A DNA stretch of 64,000 nt from an uncultured SAR116 cluster alpha proteobacterium (GTDB taxonomy: Bacteria > Pseudomonadota > Alphaproteobacteria > Puniceispirillales > Marisalimonadaceae): contig CACBDG010000006.1 of the NCBI GenBank assembly GCA_902537945.1, forward strand, positions 35,273-99,272, read 5' to 3'. Below the pieces are notes generated by a model. It was not told the origin of the DNA, made no database searches, and was given only the letters and a program-made list of their open reading frames with translations. The first letter of the stretch is position 1. Every line of letters begins with the position of its first letter. The position numbers and the translations under genes were made by a program. Positions 35,039 through 44,770 of the stretch are shown piece after piece.

Positions 35039-35615
35039 CAATCCACTCATTTTTCGCATTAGTAGGTTTTAAAATAAATCTATCGTGCAACCTAAAATCA
35101 CCATCTTCCCAAAATTCAAACTCTTCTGGTTTTAATGCAAATCCACCCCAAAAACTTGGACGAGGAATATCATCGTTTTTATATTTTTCTTCGAGTAATT
35201 TTACCTGTTGCATTAAAAACTCTCTAGATTCTAATTCTCTTGATTGTTTTGATGCCCAGGCACCAATTCGACTACCTTTTGAACGAGATTGATAATATTT
35301 ATCAGACACTTCATCAGAAACTTTATAAAGATTACCAACTAACCTTACTTGACGATTTAAAGTTTTCCAATAAAAGCATATAGCGCCTTTACCCGTTTGA
35401 ATAATTTCTTTAGATTTGCGACTTTCATAGTTTGTGTAAAAAACAAAATCTCTGTCAATAATATCTTTTAACAAAACTGTTCTGACTGAGGGCATTCCAT
35501 CTTTGGATACTGTAGCTAATTGCATTGCATTAGGATCTCTAATTTCTTTTTCTTCAGCTTCAGATAACCATTTTTTAAATAATTGTATTGGATCTACAAT
35601 TTTATCTAATTCCAA
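35019..35615 (-). CDS. pdxH: Pyridoxamine 5'-phosphate oxidase
   Basis: PdxH is an FMN flavoprotein that oxidises pyridoxamine or pyridoxine phosphate to PLP. Seen: DPNAMQLATV near residue 25, the FMN-binding RTVLLKDIIDRDFVFYTNYESRKSKE region, an RQVRLVGN strand, SRIGAWASKQS, and the C-terminal WGGFALKPEEFEFW and RLHDRF; the protein ends RHYP in place of the usual RLxP. The 198-residue length is normal. The start is TTG at 35615, backed by GGAG seven bases upstream. Many enzymes in this window (metY, the cysteine desulfurase) need PLP. Confidence 0.95.
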   Translation of the reverse strand: MELDKIVDPIQLFKKWLSEAEEKEIRDPNAMQLATVSKDGMPSVRTVLLKDIIDRDFVFYTNYESRKSKEIIQTGKGAICFYWKTLNRQVRLVGNLYKVSDEVSDKYYQSRSKGSRIGAWASKQSRELESREFLMQQVKLLEEKYKNDDIPRPSFWGGFALKPEEFEFWEDGDFRLHDRFILKPTNAKNEWIAKRHYP

Positions 35616-35719
35616 CTAAGATCTCCATATTATTATTTTAGTGTTTAGTACTAATTTTGCCATAATTCATGAGTATATATGTATTAAATTTAAATTTAAA
35701 AGATTAACATGAGGTATTA

Positions 35720-36247
35720 ATGCTTAAAAATTTCTTATTATTTGGATCCTTAATATTACTTACAAGTAATGCTTACTCAAAAACAAATTTTTATCAAGTA
35801 ACTGGATCTGTTTCTTCGGTTGAAGTACTTAAAACATATTCTACACAAAAAGTACCAAGAAATGAAAAAAGATGCTCAATTCAAAGAGTACCAGTAAACC
35901 AAGACGCTAATAAGTTTGGTGCAGATAATTTTATTGGAGCTTTAATTGGCGGTGCTATTGGTAATAGACTTGGTGAAGGTGGCGGGAAATCTGGTGCTAC
36001 AGCTATAGGAGCCTTGATTGGGTCTGAAGTTGTTAGAAATGAAAAAGCAGAAGCAAATCAAAATTTTGTTGAAAAAGAGGTTTGTCGTGTCCAAAAGGTT
36101 ATACACACTGAAACTACAGAGCAAATTAGTGGATATAGACTAATTATAGATGTAGATGGGGAAACTGTATCTTTGAATAGTAATAGATCTTATAACCCTG
36201 GCGATTTGATTACTTTAACAAAAAAAATAAGTTATTCTCTTAATTAA
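35720..36247 (+). CDS. Glycine-zipper 2TM lipid-bilayer protein (exported)
   Basis: This is a 175-residue envelope protein with a signal peptide (about 1-20, ending AYS) and a central glycine zipper (about 73-100; FIGALIGGAIGNRLGEGGG, then ATAIGALIG) of the 2TM/RickA-SlyB type. Such segments insert in the outer membrane or associate with it. Flanking it are Cys-containing stretches (KRCSIQRVP and EKEVCRVQ) that could form a disulfide. It closes with a small beta-rich region with DVDGETVSL. The function is unknown. The ATG follows a GAGG ribosome-binding site. It is divergent from pdxH and upstream of fabI. Confidence 0.8.
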   Translation: MLKNFLLFGSLILLTSNAYSKTNFYQVTGSVSSVEVLKTYSTQKVPRNEKRCSIQRVPVNQDANKFGADNFIGALIGGAIGNRLGEGGGKSGATAIGALIGSEVVRNEKAEANQNFVEKEVCRVQKVIHTETTEQISGYRLIIDVDGETVSLNSNRSYNPGDLITLTKKISYSLN

Positions 36248-36361
36248 GTCTCAAATTAATAATAGTTAAATATTTCAAAATGATATAATTAATTATATAA
36301 TAATCATTAAGTAATCTCATTTTAACTTTAAAGTATAATTTTAGGTCAGGAATGTTAGATA

Positions 36362-37195
36362 ATGAAACAAGAAAACCACAGTAACGGGATCATGCACGGC
36401 AAACGTGGCATTGTTATGGGTGTTGCCAATGATAGGTCCATTGCTTGGGGTATAGCTGATGCAATTGCAAAACAGGGTGCAGAAATAGCATTTACGTACC
36501 AAGGTGAAGCATTACAAAAAAGAGTTAAACCTCTTGCTGAATCAGTGGGTTCTAATATTGTTATACCCTGCGATGTTTCTAGCGATGAAGCAATTGACAA
36601 AACATTCAATTTGCTGAAAGAAAAATGGGAGACCATTGATTTTTTAGTTCATGCAATAGCATACTCAGATAAAGAAGAATTAAAAGGTGAATATATTGAT
36701 ACAACAAGAGAAAATTTTTATAAAACGATGGATATATCTGTATATTCATTTACCGCAGTTGCTCAAAGGGCTGCTGCAATGATGCCAAATGGTGGATCTA
36801 TGATTACTCTTACATATTATGGAGCAGAAAAAGTAATGCCACATTATAATGTAATGGGAGTTGCTAAGGCTGCACTTGAATCTTCAGTAAGATATTTAGC
36901 TGCAGATCTGGGAGATAATAAAATTAGAGTAAACAGTTTATCTGCAGGCCCTATCAAAACCCTTGCTGCCAGTGGTATAGGTGATTTCAGATATATACTT
37001 AAATGGAATCAATATAATTCTCCACTTCGTAGAAATGTTACGCTAGATGATGTTGGTGGATGTGGTGTTTATCTTTTATCTGATCTCTCAGGTGGAGTAA
37101 CTGGCGAGACACATCACGTTGATTGTGGTTATCATGTCGTAGGTATGAAAGCTATTGATGCACCAGATATGTCTCCAGAAAAAAAAGAAATTTAA
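36362..37195 (+). CDS. fabI: Enoyl-[acyl-carrier-protein] reductase, NADH
   Basis: FabI carries out the last reduction of each fatty-acid elongation cycle. Seen: an SDR fold with the FabI-type cofactor loop GVANDRSIAWGIA (about 20-32) rather than TGxxxGIG, HAIAYSDKEEL, and the catalytic Tyr-x6-Lys with Tyr162 and Lys169 (YNVMGVAK), which separates FabI from ordinary SDRs. The 277-residue length is normal. The region is rich in fatty-acid genes elsewhere too (accBC). aroC follows 32 bp downstream on the same strand. Confidence 0.96.
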   Translation: MKQENHSNGIMHGKRGIVMGVANDRSIAWGIADAIAKQGAEIAFTYQGEALQKRVKPLAESVGSNIVIPCDVSSDEAIDKTFNLLKEKWETIDFLVHAIAYSDKEELKGEYIDTTRENFYKTMDISVYSFTAVAQRAAAMMPNGGSMITLTYYGAEKVMPHYNVMGVAKAALESSVRYLAADLGDNKIRVNSLSAGPIKTLAASGIGDFRYILKWNQYNSPLRRNVTLDDVGGCGVYLLSDLSGGVTGETHHVDCGYHVVGMKAIDAPDMSPEKKEI

Positions 37196-37227
37196 ATTAG
37201 TAAAATTTTTCTAATTGAAAGAATTAA

Positions 37228-38322
37228 ATGGCAAGCAACTCTTTTGGACATATTTTTAAATTTACTAGCTTTGGCGAAAGTCATGGTAAAACCATTGGAT
37301 GCATAGTAGACGGAGTACCTCCTTTAATTCCTATAAATGAAGGAGATATTCAAGTTTACTTAGACAGAAGAAAGCCTGGTCAATCTAAATTTGTTACACA
37401 AAGAAAAGAAAACGATATTGTAGAGATTCTTTCTGGAACTTTTGAGGGCAAAACCACAGGCCATCCAATTGCGCTCAACATAAAAAATGAAGATCAAAGA
37501 AGTAAAGATTATTCAGAAATTTCTAATCAATTTAGACCAGGACATGCTGATATTACATATCAGAACAAGTATGGAATAAGAGACTATAGAGGTGGAGGCA
37601 GATCAAGTGCAAGAGAAACGGCTGTAAGAGTTGCTGCAGGCGCAATTGCATTTAAGGTATTACAAAATAAGTTAAAAGAATCTATAAAAATTAGAGCTAG
37701 TGTAATTCAATTAGGACCTAACAAGATTAATCGTGAAAATTTTGATTGGAATGAAGTTAATAAAAACCCTTTTTTTTGTGGAGATCCAAAAGCAGCCAAA
37801 GAGTGGGAAATTTGGTTAGATGACCTTAGGAGAAATGGCAATAGCGCAGGTGCAATAATTGAAATTGTTGCTGAAAATGTCCCTAGGGGATTAGGAAGCC
37901 CAGTCTATAAAAAATTAGATAGTCAAATTGCAGAAGCTTTAATGAGCATAAACGCTGTTAAAGGAGTAGAAATTGGTTCAGGGTTTGACTTGGCATCTTT
38001 AACAGGTAGTGAAGCTAATGATGAAATTTATCCTGACAATAAAGGAGATTATTATTTCGGCTCTAATCACTCTGGGGGAATATTAGGAGGAATCTCGTCT
38101 GGCCAGCCTATAGTAGCTAAATTTATTGTTAAACCAACGAGTTCTATTTTAACAGAAAAGAATTCTATAAATTTACAAAATGAACCTATTAAAATTAAAA
38201 CAAAAGGTAGGCATGATCCCTGCGTTGGAATTAGAGCTGTTCCCGTAGCTGAAGCTATGATGGCTATAACTATTTTGGATCAATTGTTAGAGCATGAAAG
38301 TCAAATTGGGAAGATTGAATAA
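37228..38322 (+). CDS. aroC: Chorismate synthase
   Basis: AroC makes chorismate from EPSP using reduced FMN, the last common step to aromatic amino acids, folate and quinones. Seen: [18 protein letters not shown] (family signature 1) at residues 12-29, RRKPGQS, the signature-2 region with [11 protein letters not shown], and the [17 protein letters not shown] signature near the C-terminus. The 364-residue length is normal. It is convergent with tlyA, 13 bp between stops. aroQ of the same pathway is at 16464. Confidence 0.97.
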   Translation: MASNSFGHIFKFTSFGESHGKTIGCIVDGVPPLIPINEGDIQVYLDRRKPGQSKFVTQRKENDIVEILSGTFEGKTTGHPIALNIKNEDQRSKDYSEISNQFRPGHADITYQNKYGIRDYRGGGRSSARETAVRVAAGAIAFKVLQNKLKESIKIRASVIQLGPNKINRENFDWNEVNKNPFFCGDPKAAKEWEIWLDDLRRNGNSAGAIIEIVAENVPRGLGSPVYKKLDSQIAEALMSINAVKGVEIGSGFDLASLTGSEANDEIYPDNKGDYYFGSNHSGGILGGISSGQPIVAKFIVKPTSSILTEKNSINLQNEPIKIKTKGRHDPCVGIRAVPVAEAMMAITILDQLLEHESQIGKIE

Positions 38323-38335
38323 AAATTTTAATGAA

Positions 38336-39085
38336 TTAAATCTTTGTAGCCACAACTAAGAATTCTTTGTTTCCACTAGGGCCTAAAATAGGACTTTCTA
38401 TAATTCCTAAAACATTCATTTTAATTTCAAATTCTATCCATTTTGCTATATTATTGATTACTGCTTCATGTAGTTTAGGATCTTTTACTACACCACCCTT
38501 CCCAACAAGACCTTTACCTACTTCAAATTGGGGTTTTATTAAAGCTACCAACCATCCATGAGATTTTAGAAACCCAAGTCCTGAAGGTAAAACTTTCTTC
38601 AACGATATAAAAGATGCATCACAAACCAAAGCATCTAATGGGTCTTGAATAATTTCATTTGTTAAGTATCTAGCATTTGTTTTTTCTTTAACTATAACTC
38701 TTTCATCTTGTCTCAATTTCCAGTCTAATTGCCCATATCCAACATCTACTGCATAAATTTTACTAGCACCATTTGTTAACAAGACATCTGTAAAACCTCC
38801 TGTACTTGCTCCAATATCAAGTGCTATAATGGAATTACAGTCTAAATTAAATTCTGATATAGCTTTATTTAACTTGATACCTCCCCTAGACACCCATGGA
38901 TGTGTTTTTCCTTTTATTTCAATTTTTGAATTTTGTGATACTTGTTGTCCAGGCTTTTCAACACGCTTATTATCAGCAAATACATTTCCGGTCATGAGAA
39001 TAGAATTAGCTTGCTCTCTACTTTTGGCAAAGCCTTTTAAAACCATAAGTTTATCTATTCGTTCTTTACTTATTTTAAAGGTCAT
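38336..39085 (-). CDS. tlyA: TlyA family rRNA (cytidine-2'-O)-methyltransferase
   Basis: TlyA enzymes methylate the 2'-OH of cytidines in 16S and/or 23S rRNA using SAM. Seen: an N-terminal S4 RNA-binding domain (about 5-62, with RIDKLMVLKGFAKSREQAN), then an FtsJ-like methyltransferase domain with the SAM loop LDIGASTGGFTD and the catalytic K-D-K-E set spread over WVSRGGIKL, CDASFISL and ALIKPQFEVG. The 249-residue length is normal. It follows dxs by 17 bp and ends the xseB-ispA-dxs-tlyA operon, an order shared by many bacteria. Confidence 0.95.
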   Translation of the reverse strand: MTFKISKERIDKLMVLKGFAKSREQANSILMTGNVFADNKRVEKPGQQVSQNSKIEIKGKTHPWVSRGGIKLNKAISEFNLDCNSIIALDIGASTGGFTDVLLTNGASKIYAVDVGYGQLDWKLRQDERVIVKEKTNARYLTNEIIQDPLDALVCDASFISLKKVLPSGLGFLKSHGWLVALIKPQFEVGKGLVGKGGVVKDPKLHEAVINNIAKWIEFEIKMNVLGIIESPILGPSGNKEFLVVATKI

Positions 39086-39102
39086 AAAATATTTTTTAAA
39101 GT

Positions 39103-41055
39103 TTAGTTAGCAATAGTTCTATTTTTTGCATTCGACAAAGATATCATTTTAGAAACTACCTTCATCAATCCATCTGTATCTAAACCTGCTTTTGCTAATT
39201 GCTCATTTTGAGAAGCATGATCTTGAAAATTATCTGGCATAGTTAAACATCTAATTTCTTTATCATGTTTATTAAGAAGATCCTTAGATGATAAAAAATG
39301 TAAACAATGAGAACTAAACCCTCCTACAGAACCTTCCTCTATTATTATAAGTTTTTGATGTTCGTTCCACAACTTTTCAAGTAATTCAGTATCAATTGGT
39401 TTTGCAAAACGTGCGTCAGCAACCGTTATATCTAAATTATCTTGCGATAGACGATCTGCAACTTTTAATGCAGTTCCAACTCTCGTGCCTAAAGCAAGAA
39501 TTGCTAAATCTTTTCCCTTTTTTATTATTCTTCCTTTACCAATTTTAACATCTTGAACAATATCTGTAATATCAACGCCTTCTCCTTCACCTCTGGGGTA
39601 TCTGCAAAAAATTGGACCATCACTATATATCGAAGCAGTTATAACCATTTTTGCTAACTCTGCTTCGTCGCTAGGTGCCATTACTACTACATTTGGTAAA
39701 CAACAAAGATACGCTAAATCAAATGAACCTGCATGAGTAGCTCCATCGGCCCCTACATACCCTGCTCTATCAAGCATAAACCTTACAGGCAAATTTTGTA
39801 TTACAACGTCATGAACTACTTGATCATAGGCTCTTTGTAAAAAAGTTGAATAAATGGCTACAAAAGGTTTTAAACCCTCTGAAGCCATTCCAGCAGCAAA
39901 TGTTACAGCATGTTGTTCTGCAATTCCAACGTCATAAAATCTATCTTCAAATTTTTCTGCAAACTTATTTAATCCCGTTCCTGAAGGCATAGCTGCAGTT
40001 ATAGCTAAAACTTTTTTATCCTTTGCGGCAATCTTACACAAGGTTTCCGCAAAAACATTAGTATAAGTAGGTGTGTTAGATGTCGATTTAACTGAATCAC
40101 CAGTAATTACATTAAATTCAGATACAGCATGATATTTTTCGAGAGAGCCTTTAGAAAATGGATGTCCTTTTCCCTTTTCTGTTACCACATGAAGTAATAT
40201 TGGTTTTTCTTGAGATCCATTTTTTAGATTTTTTAATATTTTAACCATCGATTTAACATCATGACCGTCTATTGGACCTAGATAATTCATACCCATTTGA
40301 CTAAAAATAGTGCCTTCTGCATTCCCTAAGAAATTTCTTGCTAGACTTTCAGCTCTTTTAGCTGTTTCACTAAATTCTTTAGGAAAAAGATTAACCATTT
40401 GTTTAGCAATTTCTCTTACGTTATTAAATGGTCGACTTGATACAACATTAGATAAATAGTTGCTTAAGGCGCCCACAGCTGGCGCTATAGACATATCATT
40501 ATCATTTAAAATAATTAATAAATTAGTCTTAAGAGCTCCAGCGTTATTAATTGCTTCATATGCCATTCCGGCGCTCATTGCGCCATCACCAATCACAGCG
40601 ATTACATTGTTAGATTTTCCAAGTTTATCTCTTGCAACAGCCATTCCTAAAGCCGCAGAAATTGATGTTGATGAATGTCCTGCACCAAAAGGATCAAAAA
40701 TAGATTCCGTTCGCTTTGTAAATCCTGAAAGACCTTTAGACTTTCTAAGAGTAGACATTTGTTGTCTTCTGTTGGTTAAAATTTTATGAGGATATGCTTG
40801 ATGTCCAACATCCCATATTAATCTATCATCAGGAGTATCAAAAACATAATGTATTGCAATAGCAAGCTCAACAACACCTAAACCTGCACCTAAATGACCA
40901 CCTGTTTTAGAAACAATATCAATCATATCCGAGCGTAATTCTAAAGAAAGTTGATCTAAATCTTCTATTTTTAGAAATTTGAGATCATCCGGATTGTTTA
41001 CCTTATCAAGTAAAGGTGTAGTAACAAATTCTGTTTTTTTATCTTTAATTGCCAT
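39103..41055 (-). CDS. dxs: 1-deoxy-D-xylulose-5-phosphate synthase
   Basis: Dxs is a ThDP enzyme that joins pyruvate and glyceraldehyde-3-phosphate, the first and rate-limiting step of the MEP isoprenoid pathway. Seen: DVGHQAYPHKILTNR, the ThDP-binding GDGAMSAGMAYEAINNAG with NDNDMSI, a central pyrimidine domain with the catalytic Glu in DVGIAEQHAVTFAAGMA, the RAGYVGADGATHAG stretch, and a C-terminal transketolase domain. The 650-residue length is normal. It lies between ispA and tlyA on the same strand. Confidence 0.97.
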   Translation of the reverse strand: MAIKDKKTEFVTTPLLDKVNNPDDLKFLKIEDLDQLSLELRSDMIDIVSKTGGHLGAGLGVVELAIAIHYVFDTPDDRLIWDVGHQAYPHKILTNRRQQMSTLRKSKGLSGFTKRTESIFDPFGAGHSSTSISAALGMAVARDKLGKSNNVIAVIGDGAMSAGMAYEAINNAGALKTNLLIILNDNDMSIAPAVGALSNYLSNVVSSRPFNNVREIAKQMVNLFPKEFSETAKRAESLARNFLGNAEGTIFSQMGMNYLGPIDGHDVKSMVKILKNLKNGSQEKPILLHVVTEKGKGHPFSKGSLEKYHAVSEFNVITGDSVKSTSNTPTYTNVFAETLCKIAAKDKKVLAITAAMPSGTGLNKFAEKFEDRFYDVGIAEQHAVTFAAGMASEGLKPFVAIYSTFLQRAYDQVVHDVVIQNLPVRFMLDRAGYVGADGATHAGSFDLAYLCCLPNVVVMAPSDEAELAKMVITASIYSDGPIFCRYPRGEGEGVDITDIVQDVKIGKGRIIKKGKDLAILALGTRVGTALKVADRLSQDNLDITVADARFAKPIDTELLEKLWNEHQKLIIIEEGSVGGFSSHCLHFLSSKDLLNKHDKEIRCLTMPDNFQDHASQNEQLAKAGLDTDGLMKVVSKMISLSNAKNRTIAN

Positions 41056-41089
41056 GTATTAACTTAAACCTAAAATAATAAACTTTAAA

Positions 41090-42007
41090 TTATTTATTTC
41101 TATTTACAGTATATTTAGCTAAAGATACAAGATTTTCTGATTCTAGTTTAAATTTTTGAATCAAATTTATAGCTTTGCAAGACTCCTCTAAAGCTCTTTT
41201 TGTAGCTTTTTCTTTACCTAAAATCGTTACAAAATTAGGTGTTTTATTTTTAGTATCTTGCATTACAGGCTTCCCCATTGAAGACTCATTTCCATCAAGG
41301 TCTAACAAATCATCAGCAATTTGAAAAGCTAAACCAATATGATTGGCATAATTAATAAGATGGCTTTTTTGATCATCGCTAGCGTTAAATAAAATTGACG
41401 CTACATGAGAACAACAAGAAATTAAAGCACCTGTTTTATGATTTTGAATCCACTCAATTTGTTCTAGATTTAAATAGTTTTGTTCAGTAAAGTCCATATC
41501 TGCTTGTTGACCTCCTACCATACCATTCGATCCAATAGCTTTTGCCAGAACAAAGCAAATTTCAGATCTTTTTTCTGGATCCACGATAAATTTACTATCT
41601 GCAATTATTTCAAAGGCCCAACTCAATAGTGCATCACCTGCTAATATCGCTGTATGGTCGTCAAATTTAATATGATTAGAATCTTTTCCTCTTCTAATAG
41701 GAGAATTATCCATAGCTGGCAAATCATCATGTATTAACGAATAAGAATGAATTGCTTCAATAACTGATGCAACAGTGACTAATTCATTATATTTTGATCT
41801 GGTAAAATCCTTGTTGTTGACTGCACTAAGAAACCGTCCAGATTCAACAACTAAATAAGCTCTTATTTTTTTTCCACCACTAATTGAAGAATATCTCATT
41901 GCTTTAAAAAGTTTGGAATTTAAGCCATTACCAGATGGTAAATAACTATCTAAGAATCTGTCAATCTCTTGCGAATTTTTTTCAAGCTTATTTTGAAATT
42001 CAATCAT
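41090..42007 (-). CDS. ispA: Polyprenyl (farnesyl/geranylgeranyl) diphosphate synthase
   Basis: This prenyltransferase condenses isopentenyl diphosphate with allylic diphosphates to make farnesyl (possibly geranylgeranyl) diphosphate for undecaprenol, quinones and heme O. Seen: GGKKIRAYLVVESGR, the first Asp-rich motif LIHDDLPAMDNSPIRRG, HKTGALISC, and the second Asp-rich motif FQIADDLLDLDG. The 305-residue length is normal. It lies 29 bp behind xseB and 34 bp before dxs. Chain length cannot be fixed from sequence alone. Confidence 0.95.
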   Translation of the reverse strand: MIEFQNKLEKNSQEIDRFLDSYLPSGNGLNSKLFKAMRYSSISGGKKIRAYLVVESGRFLSAVNNKDFTRSKYNELVTVASVIEAIHSYSLIHDDLPAMDNSPIRRGKDSNHIKFDDHTAILAGDALLSWAFEIIADSKFIVDPEKRSEICFVLAKAIGSNGMVGGQQADMDFTEQNYLNLEQIEWIQNHKTGALISCCSHVASILFNASDDQKSHLINYANHIGLAFQIADDLLDLDGNESSMGKPVMQDTKNKTPNFVTILGKEKATKRALEESCKAINLIQKFKLESENLVSLAKYTVNRNK

Positions 42008-42036
42008 AAAACTTTCCTAATTAACTTTGTTATAAA

Positions 42037-42285
42037 TTAATCAGGTTTAAAAGGTGATGACATTTCTGGAATAGTGTCAATATTATCTGATGATTGTATA
42101 GTTTCAACCTTCATTTTTGCTTCATGTAGTTTTTTTTGACAATAATCTTTTAATTGTGAACCTCTGTCATACGCTGATATTGCTTCATCAAGGGAAATAT
42201 CTCCTTCATCAAGACTATCGACAAGTTTTTCCAATTCTTTCATAGCTTCTTCAAATGTTAGTTTTTCTAGGTCATTATTATTCAT
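42037..42285 (-). CDS. xseB: Exodeoxyribonuclease VII small subunit
   Basis: XseB partners XseA in a single-strand-specific exonuclease. Seen: the whole protein is the small helical-hairpin family, with LTFEEAMKELEKLVDSLDEGDISLDEAISAYDRGSQL (the highly conserved E-A-x3-L-E and Y-x-R-G motifs) and a short acidic C-terminus. At 82 residues it is the expected size. It is the first gene of the xseB-ispA-dxs-tlyA run. xseA is not in the window. Confidence 0.95.
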   Translation of the reverse strand: MNNNDLEKLTFEEAMKELEKLVDSLDEGDISLDEAISAYDRGSQLKDYCQKKLHEAKMKVETIQSSDNIDTIPEMSSPFKPD

Positions 42286-42354
42286 AATTAGAGAGAACCT
42301 ATTCCAATTAATAATTATAAAAAGTTAACCTTTCAAAATAATTTAATCAATAGT

Positions 42355-43299
42355 TTACTTTAACATTTCAAGAGCATTTATTAACTTTTTACTAATATTA
42401 GTTTCAAAACCTGAATGACCTGCATCATCTACAATTTCAATTTTTGCAATATCCCAACAATCCGCGAGTTTTAGCGCTGTTAATGGAGGACAAATTACAT
42501 CATGCCTTCCTTGCACGATAAAAGATTTTATTTTAGAAATTTTATTTAGGTTTTTAATAATATAGTTATCTTCTATAAAACAGTTATTCATAAAATAATG
42601 AGTCTCTATTTTTGATATTGCTAAAGCTTGTTCTCCAGAAATTGGTCGTGACACATAATTAAGGGATGAACAAGAGTTCTCGTATTCAGCCCAAATAGAT
42701 GCCGCTTTAAGATTTTTGGATCTGTTACGATTATGTAGTTGAGCATGAAACCATTCAAGAATATTGTTTCTACATTTTTCAGGAACAGATGATATAAATT
42801 TTTTGTAAGCTTCTGGGAAAAATTTTTTTATATCATACAAAAACCAGTCTATCTCAGTTTTAGTACCTAAAAAAATTCCCCTCAAGATAAAACCTAAACA
42901 CTTACTAGGGTAATCAATTCCATATAATAATGCCAAAGTGCTACCCCATGATCCCCCGAAAAGATACCATTTATCTATTTTTAGTGATTTTCTTAAATTT
43001 TCAATATCTGAAATCAGAAGTTGAGTGTTATTATAATTTATTTCAGCATAAGGTATACTTTTACCAGAACCTCTTTGATCAAAAAAAATAACCCTAAAAA
43101 TATTTGGATCAAAAAAACTTTTGTGAGAATTTGAAAACCCAGCTCCTGGACCGCCATGCAAAAACAGTATGGGTACACCTTTGGGGTTTCCATATTGCTC
43201 AAAGTATATTGAATGTCCATTCCCAACTTCTAAATGACCCATATCATATGATGGAAGACAATCAAAAAAAAAATTAGATTTATTATTTAAATTTAGCAT
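42355..43299 (-). CDS. pip: Prolyl aminopeptidase (proline iminopeptidase, S33)
   Basis: This cytoplasmic serine peptidase removes N-terminal proline. Seen: an alpha/beta hydrolase core with HGGPGAGFS (oxyanion region, about 48-56), DQRGSGKS, the nucleophile elbow GGSWGS with Ser117, a cap domain, and the late GRHDVICP (Asp) and DDAGHSG (His) that complete the triad. The 314-residue length matches the family. It lies 69 bp upstream of xseB and 26 bp behind carD, same strand. Confidence 0.92.
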   Translation of the reverse strand: MLNLNNKSNFFFDCLPSYDMGHLEVGNGHSIYFEQYGNPKGVPILFLHGGPGAGFSNSHKSFFDPNIFRVIFFDQRGSGKSIPYAEINYNNTQLLISDIENLRKSLKIDKWYLFGGSWGSTLALLYGIDYPSKCLGFILRGIFLGTKTEIDWFLYDIKKFFPEAYKKFISSVPEKCRNNILEWFHAQLHNRNRSKNLKAASIWAEYENSCSSLNYVSRPISGEQALAISKIETHYFMNNCFIEDNYIIKNLNKISKIKSFIVQGRHDVICPPLTALKLADCWDIAKIEIVDDAGHSGFETNISKKLINALEMLK

Positions 43300-43325
43300 T
43301 TATTTAAATCTTAAATCCAAATATA

Positions 43326-43859
43326 TTAAGCTGCTTCCTCGGCATTATCATCAATTATTTTTTCTAGTTTAACGACAGCACTCTCTTTATCAGTATTATC
43401 AACAGCAGCGAACTCACTGGCCAAACGTTCTAAGGCTGCTTGATACATTTGTCTTTCAGAATAAGATTGTTCACCTTGGTCATCTTTTCTATATAAATCT
43501 CTAACAACTTCTGCAATGGAAACCAAATTTCCAGAATTAATTTTAGTTTCATATTCTTGAGCTCTTCTTGACCACATCGTCTTTTTTATTTTTGCTTTGC
43601 CTTTTAAAGTAATAATAGCTTCTTCCATCTGAACTTTACTTGAAAGTGTTCTTAGGCCTGATTCTGTAGCTTTTGATAATGGTACTCTTAGGGTCATTCT
43701 TTCATGCTCAAATCTTATAACTAATAATTCTAGTTCTATATTTTCAACGTTACGCTTTTCAGTTCCAATAATTTTACCTACACCATGACTAGGATATACT
43801 ACGAAATCACCTGGTATAAATGAGCTAACTAAGTTTTGGTCTTTTGACAATTTAATCAC
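43326..43859 (-). CDS. carD: CarD family transcriptional regulator
   Basis: CarD-like proteins bind the RNA polymerase beta subunit and stabilise open promoter complexes, affecting rRNA promoters and stress responses. Seen: an N-terminal Tudor-like RID domain with GDFVVYPSHGVGKIIGTEKR and ERMTLRVP, then a helical DNA-binding C-terminal domain with WSRRAQEYETKINSG and an ERLASEFAA stretch. The 177-residue length is normal. GTG at 43859 is the start, preceded by AGG. It lies 109 bp downstream of fdxA, an alphaproteobacterial pairing. Confidence 0.94.
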   Translation of the reverse strand: MIKLSKDQNLVSSFIPGDFVVYPSHGVGKIIGTEKRNVENIELELLVIRFEHERMTLRVPLSKATESGLRTLSSKVQMEEAIITLKGKAKIKKTMWSRRAQEYETKINSGNLVSIAEVVRDLYRKDDQGEQSYSERQMYQAALERLASEFAAVDNTDKESAVVKLEKIIDDNAEEAA

Positions 43860-43968
43860 CTATATTAAAATTTTAAATTTATTTTATTTGTTAAATAGAT
43901 TTTAAAAAACGGATTTATACCATAAAATCTTCAAAAAAACTAGTTATAAACAAAAATCTTATGAGAAG

Positions 43969-44304
43969 TTAAATAGTTCCAGGTTTTTTAGAGCCGTATT
44001 TTTGAAATTTTCCCTCCTCGTCAGTATATTTTTCGCAATTAGGTAAAGGATCAATTTTCATTGTAATATTCGGCCAAATTTCTGACATCTCTCTATTATA
44101 TTCTAACCATTCATCTGCTCCAGGATCAGTGTCAGCTTGGATAGCATCTACAGGGCATTCTGGTTCACAAACTCCACAATCAATACATTCATCTGGATGA
44201 ATAACGATAGTATTCTCTCCAAGATAAAAACAATCCACAGGACAAACTTCAACACAATCAGTATGTCTACAGTTTATACATTTATCATTTACTATATAAG
44301 TCAT
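43969..44304 (-). CDS. fdxA: 7Fe ferredoxin (FdxA type)
   Basis: This small electron carrier has one 3Fe-4S and one 4Fe-4S cluster. Seen: Cys ligands at 9, 12, 17, 21 and 25 and the second set 40, 43, 46 and 50 ([12 protein letters not shown]), followed by the family's long C-terminal extension with [16 protein letters not shown] and a GSKKPG end. The 111-residue length is typical. It lies between the S4 protein gene and carD on one strand, an order widespread in Alphaproteobacteria. Its redox partner is not predictable. Confidence 0.95.
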   Translation of the reverse strand: MTYIVNDKCINCRHTDCVEVCPVDCFYLGENTIVIHPDECIDCGVCEPECPVDAIQADTDPGADEWLEYNREMSEIWPNITMKIDPLPNCEKYTDEEGKFQKYGSKKPGTI

Positions 44305-44373
44305 ATCAATCTCAAAAATTATCTTTATTTAAACTACAAAAATCATGATTACAAGTACAGAATTAGTATAATT

Positions 44374-44769
44374 TTAATCTCTACCCATTAACCTGTCAGT
44401 TTGGCGCCTTTCTCTTTTTGTCGGACGACCAACTCTTTCTACAAACTTAATATCAGGCTTAAAACTTTCCTTTTTGGGAATGCTTTCAATGGGGGTAATG
44501 TCTTCGTAAAAATTTAATGCTTCTGAATATGGACCTCTTCGATTAGGTATATCCAAAACTTTAAATATCTTTATATTATCGTTAATTGTTATTGTTAATA
44601 CATCACCGATAGAAATCATTTTATGTGGTTTCTGCGTGATTTTTCCTGATATACGTAACCTATTGGTTGATACAAATTTTGTTGCTATGCTTCTACTTTT
44701 AAATATCCTAATATAATATAAATAAACATCAAGTCTAAGAGTCTTTTTTCCCAAAATATTAGAAGTCAT
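44374..44769 (-). CDS. S4-domain RNA-binding protein (HslR/Hsp15-like)
   Basis: This is a 131-residue protein with an N-terminal S4 RNA-binding fold (about 10-60; RLDVYLYYIRIFKSRSIATK, then NRLRISGKI) and a basic C-terminal tail ending in RPTKRERRQTDRLMGRD. E. coli Hsp15 of this family binds stalled 50S subunits carrying peptidyl-tRNA; a similar rescue role is likely but unproven here. Its ATG begins one base after the stop of the helicase gene, so the two are translationally linked, which suggests a shared RNA function. Confidence 0.9.
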   Translation of the reverse strand: MTSNILGKKTLRLDVYLYYIRIFKSRSIATKFVSTNRLRISGKITQKPHKMISIGDVLTITINDNIKIFKVLDIPNRRGPYSEALNFYEDITPIESIPKKESFKPDIKFVERVGRPTKRERRQTDRLMGRD

Positions 44770-44770
44770 G

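Noticed and set aside
36355..36636. Minus-strand frame over the start of fabI
   Set aside because: Antisense of a conserved coding region with no family resemblance.
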